From contig NZ_JACJQO010000019.1 in NCBI RefSeq assembly GCF_014696715.1, forward strand, positions 310,001 through 374,000: DNA of 64,000 nucleotides, read 5' to 3'. The stretch is from Pseudanabaena sp. FACHB-2040 (GTDB lineage Bacteria; Cyanobacteriota; Cyanobacteriia; Phormidesmidales; Phormidesmidaceae). The translations under genes and the position numbers were made by a program. Below, piece after piece: positions 59,133-64,000 of this stretch (within the stretch, counting starts at the first letter, position 1; every line of letters begins with the position of its first letter). The notes under the pieces were generated by a model. The model did no database searches, was not told where the DNA came from, and was given only the letters and a program-made list of their open reading frames with translations.

Positions 59133-59735
59133 CTATTGACTAGCACCAGGCAGGTAAGATTCTGGGGTGCAAGGGCTACGTCCTGCGCGATCGCAATACG
59201 CAACCTGCACCTGCTGGCGCTGCAGTGCTGCTTCGAGCAGTGGCTTGGTCAGGGTAAAGTCGGTTTCGGGAAAGGGCGCGTGGCAACTGTGACAGCTATT
59301 TTGAAGGCTCACCTGGTAACTTGGCTGAGCCGGGCTGAAAGAGCCGTACTCCCAAGTTCCACCCCGTTTCTGCTTGATAAAGACGGTGCCGAGAGACTCT
59401 GGCGCATGCCAGGTTTCCATCAGAATTAGCGTACCCTCTGGCAGCGGTTGCCCGGCTTTCACCTGGCTGGCATTTTCAGCAGCGATGAACATTTCTCGAA
59501 AACTGCGATCGCTCCGGGTCACCGTGCCGTAGTGAACCCACTGCCGACCGTAGCGTTCTTCACTGACAAAATCGCTGCCGCTAGCCCTCACGTCAGCAGG
59601 CAAGTCAACGTCTGTAGAAGGCGTTTCCACCGGTAGCAGGCCGTACTCCGAAGAGTTTAGCCCTTGGGTCAGCGCTATAGCCAGGGTGACTGAGGCGATG
59701 AAAAGCGCCAGCAGCGTAAATCCTTTTTGCCGCAT
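59133..59735 (-). CDS. Cytochrome P460-family c-type heme protein
   Basis: 200 residues with a signal/anchor helix (GFTLLALFIASVTLAIALTQ). The heme c motif is CHSCH (Cys148, Cys151, His152) in LQNSCHSCHAPFPETDF. The earlier part (EERYGRQWVHYGTVTRSDRSFREMFIAAENA ... LPEGTLILMETWHA) is the P460 beta fold. P460 oxidises hydroxylamine in nitrifiers; here the role is unknown. The gene starts 9 nt after the propeller gene stop, so the two are an operon. Confidence 0.82.
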   Translation of the reverse strand: MRQKGFTLLALFIASVTLAIALTQGLNSSEYGLLPVETPSTDVDLPADVRASGSDFVSEERYGRQWVHYGTVTRSDRSFREMFIAAENASQVKAGQPLPEGTLILMETWHAPESLGTVFIKQKRGGTWEYGSFSPAQPSYQVSLQNSCHSCHAPFPETDFTLTKPLLEAALQRQQVQVAYCDRAGRSPCTPESYLPGASQ

Positions 59736-59744
59736 CTCTCCCTC

Positions 59745-61091
59745 CTAAGGCACCAACACCATCGAATGTGCGCCTCGTGTTACCGGAATTGAGTAGCGTG
59801 TTGGCACTAGCTGCGGCTGCGGATTGAGCGGGTCGGCGGCAATACGCCAGAAGTCAATTGAGCCACCCTCCACGCGATCATCAAAGTGGTCGTAGTTCAC
59901 CACTGCAAGGTACTGGCTGGAGGCATCAAAGGCAGCAGCTTCGGGCAAAATGCCGTCAAAGGGATAGTCTGCAACATGGTTCAACTGCCCGGTTTGCGGC
60001 TCTAGGGTGAAAAGGCTGATGGACGCAAACCAGGTGATACGCTCATCACCGTAGGGAAGGTAGCTGCGCTCTAAGTTCGTAGTGACCACGTATTGGCCGT
60101 TAGGACTTACTGCTAACCCCTCGGGGCTGACGCCAGTCATGGCACGCGACACCAGCGCATGACGAGGCGAACCATCTGCCTGAGTGCCAGCAGCCAGTCG
60201 AATGCTGACAACACTGCCGCGCGGTGCTTCAGACCAGGTACCTTCTACATCGGGTCCCCAGAAGAGATTATTGACAATCACATGCCGACCGTCAGGGGTA
60301 AACCGGGCCATGTAGGGAGCCTTTTCAATCTTCACGGTATTGCCCCAGGGCTGAAGCTCAAAGCTGCCGCTCTGAGGAGCGACCTGCACGAATGAGACTT
60401 CTGCGGCGGTTTCGTTGACCAGTGCCAGCACGTTTTGGGTAGGGTGCCATTCGGCATGAATTAGCCGTTGTTCCCTTGGCAAGGTAGATACCGGAGGATA
60501 AATAGGCTGGCCTAACCTGCCATTGTTGAAAGGAATTAGAGCAAGAGGCGTTTCTGTACCATCGCCTTGGGGATTGATGGCAACGGCTACCAGCGAACCA
60601 TCTGCATTGACGCTGACTGAGTCGGGACGCTCGGCAATGGTTAACGTCTGCACTAGGGTAGGCTGAGCCGGGTCAGCCAGATCAAACACTTTGATGCGAT
60701 TACCATGCTGCAGGTCGGCGAAGGTTTGGTCTTCCCAGTTTCCCTCTGGACGCTGGGCAAAGGTTTCAACGACAAATACATACCGTCCGTCAGGCGTGGT
60801 ATCCAACACCACAGGCGGGCCTGCGACGGAGTTGCTCGCCTCCGTTTCATAGGCTTGCAAATCTCTGACATGACCTCCTAGAGGAATCACGCTGAGGGCA
60901 TCTCGTCCTTCTCGTGGGCCAAGACTGCCATCTATGTAAGCCGATGCAAGCATATCGGCATCGGATACCGAAATCAGGTAGCGGCCTCGAAAGTCAAAGG
61001 GGGCTGCCCGATCCGGCGTCTGAGCAACTGCGACTGCAGGCACGACTGTGGCTGCCAACAAACCAAGGACGAACAGACGTTGATACATCAT
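59745..61091 (-). CDS. Secreted beta-propeller protein, YncE/lactonase-like
   Basis: 448 residues with a signal peptide (LFVLGLLAATVVPAVAVAQ). Repeating blade-like stretches: PVVLDTTPDGRYVFVVETFA, DSVSVNADGSLVAVAINPQG, PYMARFTPDGRHVIVNNLFW, GLAVSPNGQYVVTTNLERSY and AAAFDASSQYLAVVNYDHFD. About seven blades. Ends TRGAHSMVLVP. Periplasmic. First gene of a unit with the P460 gene, divergent from tetR across 102 nt that holds palindromic operators. Confidence 0.8.
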   Translation of the reverse strand: MMYQRLFVLGLLAATVVPAVAVAQTPDRAAPFDFRGRYLISVSDADMLASAYIDGSLGPREGRDALSVIPLGGHVRDLQAYETEASNSVAGPPVVLDTTPDGRYVFVVETFAQRPEGNWEDQTFADLQHGNRIKVFDLADPAQPTLVQTLTIAERPDSVSVNADGSLVAVAINPQGDGTETPLALIPFNNGRLGQPIYPPVSTLPREQRLIHAEWHPTQNVLALVNETAAEVSFVQVAPQSGSFELQPWGNTVKIEKAPYMARFTPDGRHVIVNNLFWGPDVEGTWSEAPRGSVVSIRLAAGTQADGSPRHALVSRAMTGVSPEGLAVSPNGQYVVTTNLERSYLPYGDERITWFASISLFTLEPQTGQLNHVADYPFDGILPEAAAFDASSQYLAVVNYDHFDDRVEGGSIDFWRIAADPLNPQPQLVPTRYSIPVTRGAHSMVLVP

Positions 61092-61104
61092 TACGCTCCG
61101 TAAA

Positions 61105-61122
61105 GTGAAACACTCGTTTTAC
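61105..61122. promoter_or_regulatory. Putative TetR operator O1
   Basis: GTGAAAC-ACTC-GTTTTAC: imperfect inverted repeat, 6 of 7 arm positions paired, 4-nt centre. It lies 14-31 nt before the propeller gene start, so binding would block transcription or its start. Confidence 0.6.
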
Positions 61123-61174
61123 CATAACAGCTCAGCAATGCTGTTGGCCGTATGATGGAAGAAGTATAAGTAAA

Positions 61175-61192
61175 ATAAAACTATCGTTTTAC
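61175..61192. promoter_or_regulatory. Putative TetR operator O2
   Basis: ATAAAAC-TATC-GTTTTAC: six perfect arm pairs, the same 4-nt spacing and the same right half as O1 (TCGTTTTACCAT follows in both). It abuts the tetR start codon (61194), fitting autoregulation. Confidence 0.6.
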
Positions 61193-61193
61193 C

Positions 61194-61817
61194 ATGGGAC
61201 TTGCCCGCTACCGAGCTGAAGTCAGCCGCCAAAAGCAAGAAGCCATCCTCAAGGCAGCGCTAAATGCCTTTTTAGAGCTGGGCTACGATCGCACCACAAT
61301 CGACTACGTAGCTCAGCAGGCCGAAGTTTCGACCGCCACGCTATACAAGCACTTTCCTAGCAAGGCCGATCTGTTTGGCGGCATTATGGCGCAGGTTTGG
61401 CGCACAGACCAGATTAGCGCGAGGCCCATCTCTACGGACTTGCCGTCGCGTGATGCTCTGACAGCCATCGGTCAAGAATATGCTCAGCTGCTGATGAGTC
61501 CAACCATTCAAGCCCTGTTTCGGGTCATTATCGCGGAGGCTCCCCGGTTTCCCGAGTTGGGCACTGAGCTGTATTACCGGGGCAAGGAGCCTTTTCTGAA
61601 GCGGCTGAACGTTTACCTAGAGGCTCAGAATGAGGCAGGGCAGTTGGCGGTTGGGGAGGTTGCGATCGCAACCCGCCAGTTCCTCGGCATGATCAACGAC
61701 ATCATCTTCTGGCCCCGATTTCTGATTATGGACCTGCAGGTGAGCGAGCAGGAAGTTGAGACGGTGATTGAGAACGCCGTAGAAACGTTTTTAGCCCGCT
61801 ACGGAGTCGTTCAGTAG
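61194..61817 (+). CDS. TetR/AcrR-family transcriptional regulator
   Basis: 207 residues. N-terminal helix-turn-helix: AALNAFLELGYDRTTIDYVAQQAEVSTATLYKHFPSKADLF (about residues 19-60). The C-terminal ligand domain has no signature known to me. Start ATG 61194; there is no Shine-Dalgarno and the operator touches the ATG, so the mRNA may have a very short leader. Probable repressor of itself and of the divergent propeller-P460 pair. Confidence 0.9.
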   Translation: MGLARYRAEVSRQKQEAILKAALNAFLELGYDRTTIDYVAQQAEVSTATLYKHFPSKADLFGGIMAQVWRTDQISARPISTDLPSRDALTAIGQEYAQLLMSPTIQALFRVIIAEAPRFPELGTELYYRGKEPFLKRLNVYLEAQNEAGQLAVGEVAIATRQFLGMINDIIFWPRFLIMDLQVSEQEVETVIENAVETFLARYGVVQ

Positions 61818-62005
61818 CCTACGCGATCTAAAGCGACCAGGGTTACTTAATTTGTGTGAAATCCGCACAGCAGGATAAACGGCAACCGCTATACTGCTGA
61901 GATCGCTGCAGCAGGTGCACCTTTGCCGCAGCTCTGCCTGCCAAGCTTCTCCATACCCTTCCATAAAGGGATGGGTACACGCCTCCTACAAGAAAACTGA
62001 GCACT

Positions 62006-63454
62006 ATGGCCTACAGGTCAATTGGTTTGGCTGCTTTACTTGGGCTTATGGCCTCTATGGCCGGAGCTTCGGTGGCGCTGGCAAGCCCAGTGAAGGACGA
62101 TTCTGTGAAGCTCCCTACCCCTGTTGACGACTCCCCCAATCAGCGCCAGCTGGCACCATTTGATTTAGAAGCGGCGGACATTTCCCCCGCGAACCACCCC
62201 AATTCTGGGCTTCCTCAGTCGGGCCGCCTCTTAGCCGAGTTTCAGGGGGAGGTTCGCGCGCTCAGCACCGACCAACAGTATGTGTTGACAGACTCCTCTA
62301 CTGCGGATGCTACCTATCTATACGATCGCTCAGGCAACCTGGTTGCTGAACTGGCAGGGTATCTCAGTGACTTTAGCCCAGATGAGCAATTTGTTGTTGC
62401 CAGTTCATTTGAAACCAACACAACGGGTGTATACGACCTTTCTGGCCAACAGGTAGCTATACTGCCAGGCTACCTTACCGGATTTGGTGCAGACGGCCAA
62501 AGCCTGACAACCTACTCAGAACCCGAGGATTTAGGGCGGCTTTACGACTTCTCTGGCAAGCTTTTGGCCGAATTTCAGGGGTCAACGATTGCCCTCAGCA
62601 CCGATGGACAAGTTGTAGCTACCAACAGTAGTGACCAGATTAGCCACGTGTACAACACGGTTAGCGGCCAACTGATTCGTCTAGAAAAGGGATCGCTGCG
62701 AGGGGATCGCCCTGTCTTTGTTTTAGAGGATCAGTATGTGGCAACCCACCCTTGGGGGCTAGAAGAGGAAATGGGTTATCTCTACAGCCGAGCAGGTAAT
62801 GAGGTGGCACAGCTTCGAGGATCTCTAATTAGCGTTAGCCGAGATCAGCAGCACCTGATCACATTTAATAGCAACACTTACCTTTATGATCGTTCTGGTC
62901 AGCAAACTGCTCAGCTAGAAGGCCAATTTAGAGCCCTTGGTCTGGATGACCAACACCTAATTACCCACAGTTACGGGGGCAACATCAGCCGCCTTTATGA
63001 CTTCTCTGGCAGATTAGTTGCCCAGTTCTCAGGGGAATTTGCAGGCTTCAGCCCAGACGGCCAAGGAATCTTGACGAACTTCTGTGCCGATGGAAACAGC
63101 TGCCTCTTTGACTTAAACGGCAGCGAAGTCGCTCAGTTTCAGGGATGGTTTAGCGACTTTAGCCCTGATGGGCAGCATCTACTCACAACCACTGAAAATA
63201 CCAGCTATCTCTACAGGCTTTCTGGTGAATGGGTGGGTCAGTATGAGGGCGGCAGAGGGACTTACAGTGCTGATGGTCAACACTTTGTTACCTCATCGTT
63301 TGGGGAGGATGTTTTGAATGTTTACGACCGCTTCGGCAACCCGGTTGACCAACTGCGAGGGCAGCTCTCCATTTTTGTCCCCAATCAGCCGCAGGTGATT
63401 ACCTATTCCGAACGTCAGGGGGCCAGCTATCTTTATGACCTTTCAGATGACTAG
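62006..63454 (+). CDS. Secreted protein with eleven propeller-like repeats
   Basis: 482 residues with a signal peptide (SIGLAALLGLMASMAGASVALA). From about residue 75 to the end there are eleven units of 33-43 residues, each of the pattern G-x-(V/L)-A-x-(F/L)-x-G-x(5)-S-x-D-x-Q-x(3)-T-x(n)-L-Y-D-x-S-G, e.g. LYDRSGNLVAELAGY, LYDFSGKLLAEFQG, LYDRSGQQTAQLEG. They look like WD40-type blades with YDxSG in place of WD. Eleven exceeds the usual seven or eight. Function unknown; periplasmic or extracellular. Confidence 0.72.
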   Translation: MAYRSIGLAALLGLMASMAGASVALASPVKDDSVKLPTPVDDSPNQRQLAPFDLEAADISPANHPNSGLPQSGRLLAEFQGEVRALSTDQQYVLTDSSTADATYLYDRSGNLVAELAGYLSDFSPDEQFVVASSFETNTTGVYDLSGQQVAILPGYLTGFGADGQSLTTYSEPEDLGRLYDFSGKLLAEFQGSTIALSTDGQVVATNSSDQISHVYNTVSGQLIRLEKGSLRGDRPVFVLEDQYVATHPWGLEEEMGYLYSRAGNEVAQLRGSLISVSRDQQHLITFNSNTYLYDRSGQQTAQLEGQFRALGLDDQHLITHSYGGNISRLYDFSGRLVAQFSGEFAGFSPDGQGILTNFCADGNSCLFDLNGSEVAQFQGWFSDFSPDGQHLLTTTENTSYLYRLSGEWVGQYEGGRGTYSADGQHFVTSSFGEDVLNVYDRFGNPVDQLRGQLSIFVPNQPQVITYSERQGASYLYDLSDD

Positions 63455-63503
63455 CAAGTTTGTCTCATTGGGGTTTTGATAGCTATCTCTGCTTGCTTCA
63501 TCT

Positions 63504-63544
63504 ATCCACTCCAGCCTGTAGCTTAATAATCTGAAAGTCGCTGC
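63504..63544 (+). repeat. 41-bp dispersed repeat, second copy
   Basis: ATCCACTCCAGCCTGTAGCTT ... ATCTGAAAGTCGCTG, matching 34410-34450 in 34 of 41 positions. Here it sits just past the stop of the minus-strand SWIM gene. Confidence 0.55.
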
Positions 63545-63549
63545 AGTGG

Positions 63550-64000
63550 CTATAGCGGGCCTTTGTTCTTGACCTGGTCGTAAAGGGTTTCCATCGCCTC
63601 TAAAAAAGAGTTGTCGCGGTGCCAGAAGGCGGGGTAATCGCCCTGTTTTTTCACGGCGATGCCGGAGACACGAGTTTCGGGCAGCGGCTCCATGGTTTGG
63701 GGCAGGCGTTTGGCCCCCTGCCAAAAGTCGCGCAGGCTGGTGATGGGTGCTGCTGGAGCCGTTTGCAGACGGGTGTAGTACGAAGTAACGGGCTGGGGCG
63801 GGCGTTGCTCTAGCTGAAGTTCGGCAGAGAGGGCTTGGCCTAGGGGAGATTTAGCCAGTTCCTTGTGCAGGTCTGCTCGCGACAGCCCCCGCAGCTCAAA
63901 CAGCAGAAAGGGGTCGCGATCAAGTTCGGCGGCGACTAGGTAATAAACTCCGGCGATGTGCTTGCAGGGGTTGCCCCAATCGGGGCAGGAGCAATTGGCC
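63550..64000 (-). CDS. SWIM zinc-finger protein (5' end outside window)
   Basis: 150 visible codons; no start within the window, and the TAG stop is at 63550-63552. Near the window edge the product reads NCSCPDWGNPCKHIAGVYYL, the SWIM motif CxC...CxH, which binds zinc and contacts DNA or protein. Then LDRDPFLLFELRGLSRADL, and a C-terminal part with FWQGAKRLPQTMEPLPETR and FWHRDNSFLEAMETLYDQ. Cyanobacterial SWIM proteins often accompany a SNF2 helicase gene, which would lie outside this window. Confidence 0.85.
   Translation of the reverse strand, partial: ANCSCPDWGNPCKHIAGVYYLVAAELDRDPFLLFELRGLSRADLHKELAKSPLGQALSAELQLEQRPPQPVTSYYTRLQTAPAAPITSLRDFWQGAKRLPQTMEPLPETRVSGIAVKKQGDYPAFWHRDNSFLEAMETLYDQVKNKGPL

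Noticed and set aside
63443-63724. Minus-strand ORF of 93 codons near the end
   Set aside because: Out of frame with the SWIM gene, which is open through the same region to the window edge and has a clear motif.

Overview
The window is a piece of a cyanobacterial chromosome. Diagnostic genes are the phycobilisome core set apcE-apcA-apcB-apcC, the photosystem II subunit gene psbY, ndhH, the cyanobacterial/chloroplast-order ATP synthase cluster with duplicated b/b' subunits, the system II cytochrome c maturation genes ccdA and ccs1, and a cyanobacteria-only family (TIGR02652-like). The octamer GCGATCGC (HIP1) recurs throughout, e.g. at 961, 12369 and 17174. Base composition is GC-moderate, and the mixture resembles filamentous, Leptolyngbya-type cyanobacteria; that placement is inference. 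No tRNA, rRNA, CRISPR array, transposase or prophage gene was seen. Nearly all the DNA is ordinary chromosomal coding sequence with small palindromic repeats between genes.

Layout. 1-1605: end of a DUF4340 gene, then purU. 1756-7817 (minus): ATP synthase operon atpI-a-c-b'-b-delta-alpha-gamma. 7930-9111: methyltransferase. 9648-14835: phycobilisome core genes; the four linker repeats of ApcE predict a five-cylinder core. 15031-18484: ftsW, then ccdA-ccs1. 18530-25369: ABC exporter, rdgB, psbY (only 40 codons), gamma-carbonic-anhydrase-like protein, TIGR02652-like protein, VOC protein, an odd AAA protein and a PspC protein. 25462-27199 (minus): a papain-like protease with a polyacidic tail and a small membrane zinc protein. 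27545-30127: a guanidine-I (ykkC) type riboswitch with an overlapping terminator-like hairpin, a sodium:solute symporter, and an AT-richer cysteine hydrolase gene bracketed by palindromic repeats.

31109-44336: FAD oxidoreductase, ndhH, rsmH, a secreted PPC-like protein, a response-regulator/PP2C phosphatase with its RsbW-like partner, VanX-like dipeptidase, pyroglutamyl peptidase, hisH, rsmD, an AmpG-like transporter, a sulfurtransferase and a CheY-like protein. 44541-50700: a type IIA topoisomerase A subunit, an ABC ATPase with an unusual insertion, and a cobalamin riboswitch controlling hupE-cobW (probable cobalt uptake and handling). 50843-53029 (minus): polar amino acid ABC transporter. 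53325-58381: two small unknown proteins, a hybrid histidine kinase and a divergent REC-PAS protein. 58476-64000: DJ-1/PfpI protein, a cytochrome P460/beta-propeller pair divergent from a tetR gene with matching palindromic operators, a secreted protein with eleven propeller-like repeats, and the 3' end of a SWIM zinc-finger gene.

The most interesting elements are the guanidine-type riboswitch in front of a sodium symporter, the TetR-P460-propeller module, the acidic-tailed protease, and a sequence block shared by the apcE and apcA leaders. All functional assignments come from reading motifs by eye, with no database search.
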